From Streptomyces sp. CB00316 (GTDB lineage: Bacteria > Actinomycetota > Actinomycetes > Streptomycetales > Streptomycetaceae): a stretch of DNA of 64,000 bases. The notes beneath the pieces were generated by a model. It worked only from the letters and a program-made list of their open reading frames with translations, did not search any database and was not told the DNA's origin. Shown one piece after another: positions 16,670 through 24,593 of the stretch; position 1 is the first letter of the stretch, and each line of letters starts with the position of its first letter. Both the position numbers and the translations under genes were made by a program. The DNA lies in the NCBI RefSeq assembly GCF_001905595.1, contig NZ_LIXI01000012.1, forward strand, positions 124,001 to 188,000, written 5' to 3'.

Positions 16670-16701
16670 GGCCCGTAACCGCTGTTGTGCGGTTACGGGC
16701 C
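16670..16701. terminator. Bidirectional terminator between DUF3159 and ceoC
   Basis: A perfect 13-bp stem (GGCCCGTAACCGC / GCGGTTACGGGCC) with a six-base TGTTGT loop lies between convergent stops at 16645 and 16719. Confidence 0.9.
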
Positions 16702-16718
16702 CTTCTTACGCTCACGCG

Positions 16719-17399
16719 TCAGCTGTCGGACGACAGATCGCGGCGGACCGACAACAGGTCCTCCAGCTGCTCCTCGCGCGCCTGGGCCGCCACGAACAGC
16801 AGCTCGTCACCGGCCTCCAGCGACTCCTCGGCGCTCGGCGTCAGCACCCGCGTCCCCCGGATGATGGTGACCAGCGAGGTGTCCTCGGGCCATGCCACGT
16901 CACCGACCCGGGTGCCGGCCAGCGCCGACTCCGGCGGCAGCGTCAGCTCCACCAGGTTGGCGTCGCCGTGGGTGAAGCGCAGCAGCCGGACCAGATCGCC
17001 GACGCTCACCGCCTCCTCCACCAGGGCCGACATCAGCCGCGGGGTCGAGACGGCGACGTCGACGCCCCAGGACTCGTTGAACAGCCACTCGTTCTTCGGG
17101 TGGTTGACCCGCGCCACCACCCGCGGCACGCCGTACTCGGTCTTCGCGAGCAGCGAGACGACCAGGTTCACCTTGTCGTCGCCCGTCGCCGCGATCACCA
17201 CGTTGCAGCGCTGCAGAGCCGCCTCGTCCAGCGATGTGATCTCGCAGGCGTCCGCCAGCAGCCACTCCGCCGACGGGACCCGCTCCACCGAGATGGCGCT
17301 GGGCGCCTTGTCGATGAGAAGCACCTCATGCCCGTTCTCCAGCAGCTCGGTGGCGATGGAACGGCCCACCGCGCCCGCCCCGGCAATCGACACACGCAT
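16719..17399 (-). CDS. ceoC: TrkA-type potassium regulatory protein, second copy (CeoC-like)
   Basis: The 226-residue product has an N-terminal RCK/Rossmann NAD-binding domain (MRVSIAGAGAVGRSIATELL with GxGxxG, acidic residue in LLIDK, VVIAATGDDKVNLV) and a C-terminal RCK_C (TrkA-C) domain (LVELTLPPESALAGTRVGD...GDELLFVA). Such proteins gate Trk/Ktr-type potassium channels in response to nucleotides or c-di-AMP. The start is the ATG at 17399, which overlaps the stop of the upstream paralogue in an ATGA, so the pair is translationally coupled. The symbol follows the Mycobacterium naming, from memory. Confidence 0.9.
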   Translation of the reverse strand: MRVSIAGAGAVGRSIATELLENGHEVLLIDKAPSAISVERVPSAEWLLADACEITSLDEAALQRCNVVIAATGDDKVNLVVSLLAKTEYGVPRVVARVNHPKNEWLFNESWGVDVAVSTPRLMSALVEEAVSVGDLVRLLRFTHGDANLVELTLPPESALAGTRVGDVAWPEDTSLVTIIRGTRVLTPSAEESLEAGDELLFVAAQAREEQLEDLLSVRRDLSSDS

Positions 17400-18067
17400 C
17401 AGTGACCGCCCTTCTCGGGACCCTCGGCGAAGGTCTCTTCGACCTTGGCGATCTCGTCCGTACGCATCATCACGTGGACCAGGTCGCCCTCCTGCAGGAC
17501 GGTCTGCGACGTCGGCAGTATGGCCTCGCCCAACCGGGTGAGGAAGGCGACGCGGACGCCGGTCTCCTCCTGGAGCGTGCTGATCCGGTGGCCGATCCAC
17601 GACGGAGTCGTGTGCACCTCGGCGAGCTGCACACCCCCGCTCGGATCGCGCCACAGCGGCTCCGCGCCCGACGGCAGCAGCCGCCGCAGCATCTGGTCCG
17701 CCGTCCAGCGGACCGTGGCCACGGTGGGGATGCCGAGCCGCTGGTAGACCTCGGCCCGCTTCGGGTCGTAGATGCGGGCCGCGACGTTCTCGATGGAGAA
17801 CATCTCGCGGGCCACGCGGGCCGCGATGATGTTGGAGTTGTCGCCGCTGCTGACCGCGGCGAACGCCCCGGCGTCCTCGATGCCCGCCTCGCGGAGGGTG
17901 TCCTGATCGAAGCCGACCCCGGTGACCCGGCGACCGCCGAATCCGGACCCGAGACGGCGGAAGGCCGTGGGGTCCTGGTCGATCACCGCGACCGTGTGGC
18001 CCTGCTGCTCCAGGGTCTGTGCGAGAGCGGCTCCGACGCGCCCGCAGCCCATGATGACGATGTGCAC
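17399..18067 (-). CDS. ceoB: TrkA-type potassium regulatory protein, first copy (CeoB-like)
   Basis: The 222-residue product starts MHIVIMGCGRVGAALAQTLE (GxGxxG), has AAVSSGDNSNIIAARVARE in the nucleotide-binding domain and a C-terminal RCK_C domain (SWIGHRISTLQEETGVRVAFL...LQEGDLVHVMM). The DNSNIIAARVAR segment and overall length match actinobacterial CeoB. It forms an overlapping two-gene operon with ceoC and diverges from the KimA-like importer gene, which suggests a shared potassium-related role. Confidence 0.9.
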   Translation of the reverse strand: MHIVIMGCGRVGAALAQTLEQQGHTVAVIDQDPTAFRRLGSGFGGRRVTGVGFDQDTLREAGIEDAGAFAAVSSGDNSNIIAARVAREMFSIENVAARIYDPKRAEVYQRLGIPTVATVRWTADQMLRRLLPSGAEPLWRDPSGGVQLAEVHTTPSWIGHRISTLQEETGVRVAFLTRLGEAILPTSQTVLQEGDLVHVMMRTDEIAKVEETFAEGPEKGGH

Positions 18068-18390
18068 CGCTCGCCTACCTCGCCGTCCTGATCGTCCGGC
18101 TGACCTGCGAAAACACGCTGCTCACACTTCTCTCTCAGCTTGCCGGGCAAACAACGGGGCAACGGCTTCGGCGTCGCCCGGGGATGAGCTTATGCGGCTG
18201 GGGGACCGCTGTTTCCTCCGAGTGTGCGTTGCCCGCGACACATGGGCAAAGGGCGAGTAAAGGCGCGCTATGTCGGTCGCAAGGATTACGTTAAAGATTA
18301 CGGCCGATTCCCGCCCCTGCCGCAGGAGAGAGCGGTGCCGCGGCGATCAGGCGTCCGTGACCGGCACCGGCTCCGCTTACGATCCTCAGC
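18068..18390. other. 323-bp divergent promoter region, ceoB / KimA-like gene
   Basis: No gene fits in this gap. It probably carries both promoters and a long leader for the importer gene. Some G-rich patches (GGGGATGAG near 18180, GGGGGACC near 18200) recall fragments of a c-di-AMP (ydaO-type) riboswitch, but their order and spacing do not fit the consensus I remember. I record them as suggestive only. Confidence 0.35.
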
Positions 18391-20439
18391 GTGTCCAAAC
18401 TGACCGACCTGCCCAAAAGGATCCTGATCGGCCGGGCGCTGCGCAGTGACAAGCTTGGGGAGACCCTTCTCCCCAAGCGCATCGCGCTCCCCGTCTTCGC
18501 ATCCGACCCGCTGTCCTCGGTGGCGTACGCACCTGGAGAGGTGCTCCTCGTCCTGTCCATCGCGGGTGTGTCGGCGTACCACTTCAGCCCGTGGATCGCG
18601 CTGGCCGTCGTGGTCCTCATGTTCACTGTCGTCGCCTCCTACCGGCAGAACGTCCGGGCGTACCCGAGCGGCGGCGGCGACTACGAGGTCGCCACGACCA
18701 ACCTCGGCCCCAAGGCCGGACTGACCGTCGCCAGCGCCCTGCTGGTCGACTACGTCCTGACCGTGGCCGTGTCGATCTCCGCCGGCGTGGAGAACCTGGG
18801 CTCCGCGATCCCCTTCGTCATCGAGCACAAGACCCTCTGCGCCATCGGCGCGATCGTCCTGCTCACCGTGATGAACCTGCGTGGGGTCAGGGAGTCCGGG
18901 AAGCTGTTCGCGGTCCCGACGTACCTCTTCGTGGCCGGCGTCCTCCTCATGCTCCTGTGGGGCGCGTTCCGGGCACTGGTGCTCGGCGACGCGATGCACG
19001 CCCCGACCTCCGAGCTGGAGATCAAGCCCGAGCACCAGGGACTCGCCGGCTTCGCCCTCGTCTTCCTCCTCCTGCGTGCCTTCTCCTCCGGCTGTGCAGC
19101 TCTCACCGGTGTGGAGGCGATCAGCAACGGCGTGCCCGCCTTCCGCAAGCCGAAGAGCAAGAACGCCGCGAACACGCTCGCCATGATGGGTCTGCTCGCC
19201 GTCACCATGTTCTGCGGAATCATCGCTCTGGCCCTGACCACCGACGTCAAGATGGCCGAGAATCCGGCCGTCGACCTGATCCGCGACGGGGTCCCGGTCG
19301 GCGAGAGCTTCACCCAGGACCCGGTGATCGCCCAGGTGGCGGAGGCGGTCTTCGGCCACGGTTCATTCCTCTTCTTGGCCCTTGCCGGGGCCACGGCGCT
19401 GGTCCTCTTCCTGGCCGCGAACACCGCGTACAACGGCTTCCCGCTGCTCGGCTCGATTCTCGCCCAGGACCGCTACCTGCCGCGCCAGCTCCACACCCGC
19501 GGCGACCGGCTCGCCTTCTCCAACGGCATCGTGCTGCTGGCCGGCGCCGCCATCCTGCTGGTCGGGATCTACGGAGCCGACTCCACGCGCCTGATCCAGC
19601 TGTACATCGTCGGCGTCTTCGTCTCCTTCACCCTCAGCCAGACCGGCATGGTGCGGCACTGGAACCGCCTGCTGGCCGACGAGCGCGACCCGGCCAAGCG
19701 CCGCCACATGGTCCGCTCCCGCGCCGTCAACACCTTCGGCGCCTTCTTCACCGGTCTGGTCCTGGTCGTGGTCCTGGCCACCAAGTTCACCCACGGCGCC
19801 TGGGTCGCCCTGCTCGGCATGGTGATCTTCTACGGCACGATGACCGCCATCCGGAAGCACTACGACCGGGTCGCCGCCGAGATCGCGGCCGACGAGACCC
19901 CCACGGACGAGAGCGTCCGCCCCTCCCGCGTGCACGCGATCGTCCTGGTCTCCAAACTCCACCGGCCGACCCTGCGCGCCCTCGCCTACGCCGAGCTGAT
20001 CCGCGCCGACCACCTGGAGGCGCTCTCCATCAGCGTCGACCCGGACGAGACGAAGGCCCTGCGCGAGGACTGGGAGCGACGCTCCATCAACGTACCGCTC
20101 AAGATCCTCGACTCGCCCTACCGCGAGGTGACCCGCCCGGTCATCGAGTACGTGAAGGGCCTGCGCCGGCAGAGCCCGCGCGATGTGATCAGCGTCTACA
20201 TCCCGGAGTACGTGGTCGGCCACTGGTACGAGCACCTGCTCCACAACCAGAGCGCCCTGCGCCTGAAGGGCCGCCTGCTCTTCACCCCCGGCGTCATGGT
20301 CACCTCCGTGCCGTACCAGCTCCAGTCCTCCGAGGCGGCGAAGAAGCGGGCCCGGAAGCACGCGGAGTGGAACGCTCCGGGTTCGGTACGGCGGGGCCCG
20401 GTGGAACGCCGGCCCAAGGAGCCGGGCCGGAAGGGCTGA
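18391..20439 (+). CDS. KimA-like APC-superfamily potassium importer
   Basis: The 682-residue product has an N-terminal KRIALPVFASDPLSSVAYAPGE motif (typical APC/KUP TM1 region), about 12 TM helices to residue ~480, then a ~190-residue cytoplasmic tail (VHAIVLVSKLHRPTLRALAY, SPYREVTRPVIEYVKGLR, VISVYIPEYVVGHWYEHLLHNQ). That long tail with the SPYR and IPEY motifs is the hallmark of KimA (YdaO), a proton-coupled potassium importer shut off by c-di-AMP in Firmicutes. Ordinary amino-acid permeases lack it. GTG 18391 is chosen by family start. It lies divergent from ceoB, beside other potassium genes. Confidence 0.82.
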   Translation: MSKLTDLPKRILIGRALRSDKLGETLLPKRIALPVFASDPLSSVAYAPGEVLLVLSIAGVSAYHFSPWIALAVVVLMFTVVASYRQNVRAYPSGGGDYEVATTNLGPKAGLTVASALLVDYVLTVAVSISAGVENLGSAIPFVIEHKTLCAIGAIVLLTVMNLRGVRESGKLFAVPTYLFVAGVLLMLLWGAFRALVLGDAMHAPTSELEIKPEHQGLAGFALVFLLLRAFSSGCAALTGVEAISNGVPAFRKPKSKNAANTLAMMGLLAVTMFCGIIALALTTDVKMAENPAVDLIRDGVPVGESFTQDPVIAQVAEAVFGHGSFLFLALAGATALVLFLAANTAYNGFPLLGSILAQDRYLPRQLHTRGDRLAFSNGIVLLAGAAILLVGIYGADSTRLIQLYIVGVFVSFTLSQTGMVRHWNRLLADERDPAKRRHMVRSRAVNTFGAFFTGLVLVVVLATKFTHGAWVALLGMVIFYGTMTAIRKHYDRVAAEIAADETPTDESVRPSRVHAIVLVSKLHRPTLRALAYAELIRADHLEALSISVDPDETKALREDWERRSINVPLKILDSPYREVTRPVIEYVKGLRRQSPRDVISVYIPEYVVGHWYEHLLHNQSALRLKGRLLFTPGVMVTSVPYQLQSSEAAKKRARKHAEWNAPGSVRRGPVERRPKEPGRKG

Positions 20440-20572
20440 GTCCCTCGGATCCACGGCCGGGGGACCGCTCGTGGTAAGCACTCCGACCGCACGCACGTAG
20501 ACTGGTGGGCTGTCGTCCAGGCACGCACGCCTGCCCGGTATGCCCCCTTCCCCGTCCCTGGAGCCTCCCCTC

Positions 20573-21901
20573 ATGCAGAACGCACCCACGTCGTCGCTGG
20601 TCGGGGAGGAGTACGAGGTCGAGGTCGGTCCCGTCGCGCACGGCGGCCACTGCATCGCCCGTACCGCCGAGAACCAGGTCCTCTTCGTCCGTCACACGCT
20701 CCCCGGCGAGAAGATCATCGCCAAGGTCACCGAAGGCGACACGGACTCCCGCTTCCTGCGGGCCGACGCGGTACGGATCCTCGAGCCGTCCAAGGACCGG
20801 GTCGAGGCCCCGTGTCCGTACGCCGGCCCCGGCATGTGCGGCGGCTGCGACTGGCAGCACGCCAAGCCCGGCGCCCAGCGCCGACTCAAGGGCGAGGTGA
20901 TCGCCGAGCAGCTCCAGCGCCTGGCGGGCCTGACGCCCGAGGAGGCCGGCTGGGACGGCACGGTCATGCCCGCCGAGGGCGACAAGCTTCCGCCGGGCGA
21001 GGTCCCCGCGTGGCGTACCCGCGTCCAGTACACCGTCGACGCGGACGGCCGGGCGGGCCTGCGCAAGCACCGCTCGCACGACGTCCAGCCGATCGACCGC
21101 TGCCTGATCGCCGCACCCGGCGTCTCGGAGCTCGGCGTCGAGAAGCGCGAATGGCCGCAGCTCGCCGCCGTGGAGGCGATCACCGCCACCGGCTCGAACG
21201 ACCGCCAGGTCATCCTCACCCCGAAGCCCGGCGGCCGTCTCCCTCTGGTCGAGCTGGACAAGCCGGTCTCCGTACTCCGCGTAGAGGAGCACGACGGCGG
21301 CGTCCACCGCGTCCACGGCCGCGCCTTCGTCCGCGAACGCGCCGACGACCGCACGTACCGCGTCGGCTCCGGCGGCTTCTGGCAGGTCCACCCGCAGGCG
21401 GCCGACACCCTGGTCCGCGCGGTCATGCAGGGCCTGCTGCCCCGCAAGAACGACACGGCCCTCGACCTCTACTGCGGCGTCGGCCTCTTCGCCGGAGCCA
21501 TCGGCCAGCGCATCGGCGAGAAGGGCGCGGTGCTCGGCATCGAGTCCGGCAAGCGCGCGGTCGAGGACGCCCGCCACAACCTCAAGGACCTGGACCGGGT
21601 CCGCATCGAACAGGGCAAGGTCGACCAGGTCCTGCCCCGCACTGGCATCACCGAGTGCGACCTGATCGTCCTGGACCCGCCGCGCGCGGGCGCGGGCAAG
21701 CAGGTGGTCAAGCACCTGTCCGGCCTGGGCGCCCGCAAGATCGCCTACGTGGCCTGCGACCCGGCGGCGCTGGCGCGGGACCTGGCGTACTTCGCGGAGG
21801 GCGGGTACAAGGTGCGGACGCTGCGGGCGTTCGATCTGTTTCCGATGACGGCGCATGTGGAGTGTGTGGCGATTCTGGAGCCTGCGGCAAAGGGGCTCTG
21901 A
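20573..21901 (+). CDS. TRAM-domain RNA (uracil-5-)-methyltransferase
   Basis: The 442-residue product has an N-terminal TRAM domain (EYEVEVGPVAHGGHCIAR...TLPGEKIIAKV), an iron-sulfur-type cysteine motif (CPYAGPGMCGGCDWQH), and a C-terminal SAM-dependent domain with LDLYCGVGLFAGAIGQ, DLIVLDPPRAGAGKQVV and VACDPAALARDLAYF, the RumA/TrmA catalytic motif. It methylates C5 of a uridine in rRNA or tRNA. The ATG at 20573 is preferred because GGAG lies nine bases upstream; an in-frame ATG 11 codons earlier has no ribosome binding site. It marks the right edge of the conserved core. Confidence 0.92.
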   Translation: MQNAPTSSLVGEEYEVEVGPVAHGGHCIARTAENQVLFVRHTLPGEKIIAKVTEGDTDSRFLRADAVRILEPSKDRVEAPCPYAGPGMCGGCDWQHAKPGAQRRLKGEVIAEQLQRLAGLTPEEAGWDGTVMPAEGDKLPPGEVPAWRTRVQYTVDADGRAGLRKHRSHDVQPIDRCLIAAPGVSELGVEKREWPQLAAVEAITATGSNDRQVILTPKPGGRLPLVELDKPVSVLRVEEHDGGVHRVHGRAFVRERADDRTYRVGSGGFWQVHPQAADTLVRAVMQGLLPRKNDTALDLYCGVGLFAGAIGQRIGEKGAVLGIESGKRAVEDARHNLKDLDRVRIEQGKVDQVLPRTGITECDLIVLDPPRAGAGKQVVKHLSGLGARKIAYVACDPAALARDLAYFAEGGYKVRTLRAFDLFPMTAHVECVAILEPAAKGL

Positions 21902-22449
21902 CCTGCAGTTTTCCCGGCGTTCTCAGGCACGGCGATGCGCTCGACATGTTTTCCACCGGACGCGACGTGGAGCGCGCCGCAGTCCCGGCACACTGCTCTG
22001 ACCTGCGGTTTCACCCAGGAGTGCAGGGGCAAGTAGTCTGCGGCGGTCTTCGTCGGGAGTGGTGCACGACGGGCTCGACGCTCATCCGACGCTCGTTCTC
22101 ATGGTGCGTCAGGTGAGCCTCGAACTCACGGCGCAGTAGGGGTCGTCGCGTCATCATGGAGGAGAGGTTTCCTGGCCGCCGCGAGCCATCTGGCCGCCCG
22201 GGTGGCCAGGTCGGTGTAGCCGTCCTGGCCCCGGTCGGTGCGGTCAGGGCGCTGAGATACATCCGCCTTCGGACTGCGGATCGCCTGCGTCTCCTCCGGG
22301 TTGCGCTGTAGAGGCCCTGGCGATCTTCTCGAAGGACTGCGGTCACCGGCCGGTCGGACCTTCAGGTGGGGTCTCGCGAGGGCTTGGCCCTGCGTCGCTG
22401 TCCACGCTCGTGCCATCCTGCGGCTGTGGAGCGCCCGTCCCCCGACCGC
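21902..22449. other. 548-bp region without a confident gene
   Basis: Open frames exist on the minus strand, for example a stretch reading RREFEAHLTHHENERRMSVE near 22050-22110. None has a convincing start and ribosome binding site, and the frames interrupt each other. The content looks like decayed accessory DNA between the core methyltransferase gene and the broken toxin/immunity pair. Confidence 0.35.
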
Positions 22450-22886
22450 TCAGCCGGATCGGACACCGGAGAGCGTCGCTGCCAGCGAGTGGAACCAGGC
22501 GCCGTGGGAGAACGGTCCGGCGGGCTCACCTCCATGCCGAGTTCGGCGGCAGCCAGGGCGTAGTCCCCCGTCGTCGAGGGGGAGGGCGGGCAACTCGTGC
22601 AGTTCACCCACAAGGCGGGCGACCATCTGCGGGTTTGTGGTGCCGGTGTGGTCGGCGACTGCGGCGTCGTGGCCGGGGAACTCGTCGACGATGTCCTGCG
22701 AGAACCAGCCCCCCCAGTAGTTGCGCGGTCTCCGGAAAACGCGCGTGCCACTCCCAGTGCGTCTGTCGGGGACGATGGTTCCGGGACGTCGCCGTCCTCG
22801 ATGCTCCTCTTCAGGGGGTCGGCCAGCACTGTCAGCCAGTCACCGATGTCCGACTGGGGCTTCGGTTCGAGGGGCTTCATGGACAT
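22450..22886 (-). pseudogene. Frameshifted CdiI-like immunity gene
   Basis: The frame from ATG 22886 gives MSMKPLEPKPQSDIGDWLTV and SIEDGDVPEP. A second frame carries the diagnostic middle part: NYWGGWFSQDIVDEFPGHDA, then VADHTGTTNPQMVARLVGEL and HELPALPLDDG. The first frame resumes with DYALAAAELGMEVSPP, and the second ends GAWFHSLAATLSGVRSG before TGA at 22450-22452. Read through these shifts it matches contact-dependent-inhibition immunity proteins. At least three frame changes are needed, one near a run of seven G, so the gene is broken unless these are sequencing errors. It begins 14 bases after the RNase A-type toxin module, the normal toxin-immunity order. Confidence 0.65.
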
Positions 22887-22899
22887 GTGCGTGTGACCC

Positions 22900-24131
22900 C
22901 TACAGGTAGAACGGGACGGTCGTGTGGACGACGAAGCCGAGCGGACTCGTCGCCTCGCGGCGCAGCACCACGCGCGCCGCGCGCACATCGACGGGGCCGC
23001 GCCCGGCCAGCAGGTCGCCCTCCAGCTGGACCCGGCCCACGGGCTCCTCACGGGACGGCCAGGCTGCCTCGATGGTGAGGCGGACCCGGGTGTTCTGGGC
23101 GAGCCAGCGGTGGACGGCCTGTTCGTTGGCGGTCACCACCTGCTGGGTGGCCCACTGGGCGGTCTCCCGGTCGGGATAGGAGGCGGATCGGGTCAGCACG
23201 GGGGCATCCTCTCGAATTGCCTCGTCAGGAGCCGAGCTCCCACGGGTGGCAGGCGGTTCAGTAGTCGGCGAAGTTCCAGAACATGCCCACCTCTCTTGCC
23301 GACGTGCTTGTCCAAAGTGTGGCCGTTCGCCATGTATTCGTTGGCGGCGAGGTTCAGGTCGTAGCTGCCGTTCGAATCGACCTTCAGCCAGACCTTCGAG
23401 TCCTTGAATTCCTCCAGGGCCCGGGTACCGAAGCCGTGCGAACGGGCAACGCCGGCCTCAAACTCGGGTGCGCTCCGGAATGCCTCGTCCAGCGGCTCCC
23501 TCAGCGCCTCCATGCGCGCGGTGAGGCCCCCCAGGGTGCCGGTGTACTTGTCGACGATCCCGTTCAGCTTGCCCGTGTCGATGTTCAGTACCGTCTTGAC
23601 GTCGAACGACAGGATCAGGCCCGCGCCTTTGCCGATCACGGAGGTGGCGGTGCCGAGGATGCTCTTGGGGTCCTTGGGCTTGGCGAGATCTTCGATGATC
23701 TCCCTGGCGGCTTTCCACATGGCGCGGTGGAGCTCGTCCTCGACATCGCGGTTGAGGGCGACGGCAACCTCAGCGTACTCGCGCAGATTAGTGGCAATTT
23801 TGTCCGCAGTGTCCTTCAGCACGGCCAGAACCGGCTGACTGCCCGTGGGAATCCGCGGCGTGCCCGGACCTGAGTTGGCGGTCTGCCCCCATTGGTAGCC
23901 GTGCCGCTGCTGCCCCCACGCCGTCCCTCCCCACAGGGCGCTGCAGGAGGTCCGCATCGCGGCTTCCCAGTCCGCCTGCTGGTGGTTGGTGATGGCACCC
24001 ACCGCCTGGGTGAGCTGGTCCGCCCCCAACGTCGCGGTGATGGATACGTTCATCCAGCTGTGACAGAGCGAGTTGAGGTAGTGCTGTTGCGGGAAGGGGT
24101 GGACGTCCGCCACCCTTCCGATCCGGAACAC
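22900..24131 (-). pseudogene. Polymorphic toxin with C-terminal RNase A-like domain, frameshifted
   Basis: The first frame (from about 24131 to a stop at 23193) encodes an alpha-helical prepiece with WXG100-like character (VSITATLGADQLTQAVGAIT, LKDTADKIATNLREYAEVAV) and then HTLDKHVGK, the entry to the bacterial RNase A/CdiA-CT domain and its catalytic His. The rest of that domain lies in the next frame (22900-23240): LTRSASYPDRETAQWATQQV, VHRWLAQNTRVRLTIEAAW, VDVRAARVVLRR and GFVVHTTVPFYL. One frame change near 23200-23300 therefore splits the catalytic domain. The true N-terminus is uncertain. Intact homologues are exported (likely type VII) RNases used against rival bacteria. Confidence 0.7.
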
Positions 24132-24593
24132 GTTCTTGCACAGTGGCTGGAGGAGGTCCCGGACGATTTCCGGTATTCCGACCGGATTCGCCCAAGGCCG
24201 TCCTCGGAGCCTGGGAGCGGATGGAAACCCCGCTCACGATCGCGGCTCCAAGGCGCCTTCGCCCCTGTCCTGCTTGGACAGGGGCGAAGGTGTTCTCGGC
24301 GTCACCGCCGGATGAGGCGGGCTGCGAAGTCGTGTGCACCACCCGAACTGGCAGGACTTGCTGCCCGTGCCATTCCCTCGACTGGCCCACGCGGGTGGGA
24401 GGTGCGGATCAGCCGCACCACCGACGGGGATGCCTCTCGGGGGCGTAGGCCGAGCGTCCTACTACCGCCGCCGCCTCGGCGGACCCCGGATTCACCGCGG
24501 CGACCCGCGACCGTCGACGATGTCTTCCCGGCGGGCGGGAGGGACCGCACCGCAGGCCGTCATCGGTCCGCCCCTTCGTCCGTGGCCGGTCCG
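24132..24593. other. 462-bp gap between toxin remnant and xlnA
   Basis: No confident gene is seen. The region carries a strong hairpin at 24254-24288 and otherwise sequence of mixed coding bias that may be debris of neighbouring genes. Confidence 0.4.
24254..24288. terminator. Strong hairpin, probable terminator downstream of xlnA
   Basis: A perfect 15-bp stem (CCTTCGCCCCTGTCC / GGACAGGGGCGAAGG) has a five-base TGCTT loop. It lies about 300 bases beyond the xlnA stop on the minus strand. There is no T-run, as is usual in Streptomyces. Confidence 0.65.

Noticed and set aside
18170..18215. ydaO-type c-di-AMP riboswitch
   Set aside because: Only isolated G-rich matches are present; their order and spacing do not fit the consensus. 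Kept as a weak lead, not a feature.
21995..22420. Minus-strand frames of about 95-110 codons after the TRAM methyltransferase
   Set aside because: Two frames compete with no convincing start or ribosome binding site, composition is atypical and no family is recognised.
24040..24230. Plus-strand stretch reading HVLAQWLEEVPDDFRYSD, possibly a gene fragment
   Set aside because: It has no start, no ribosome binding site and no recognised family, and it lies over the toxin's N-terminal region; probably chance.
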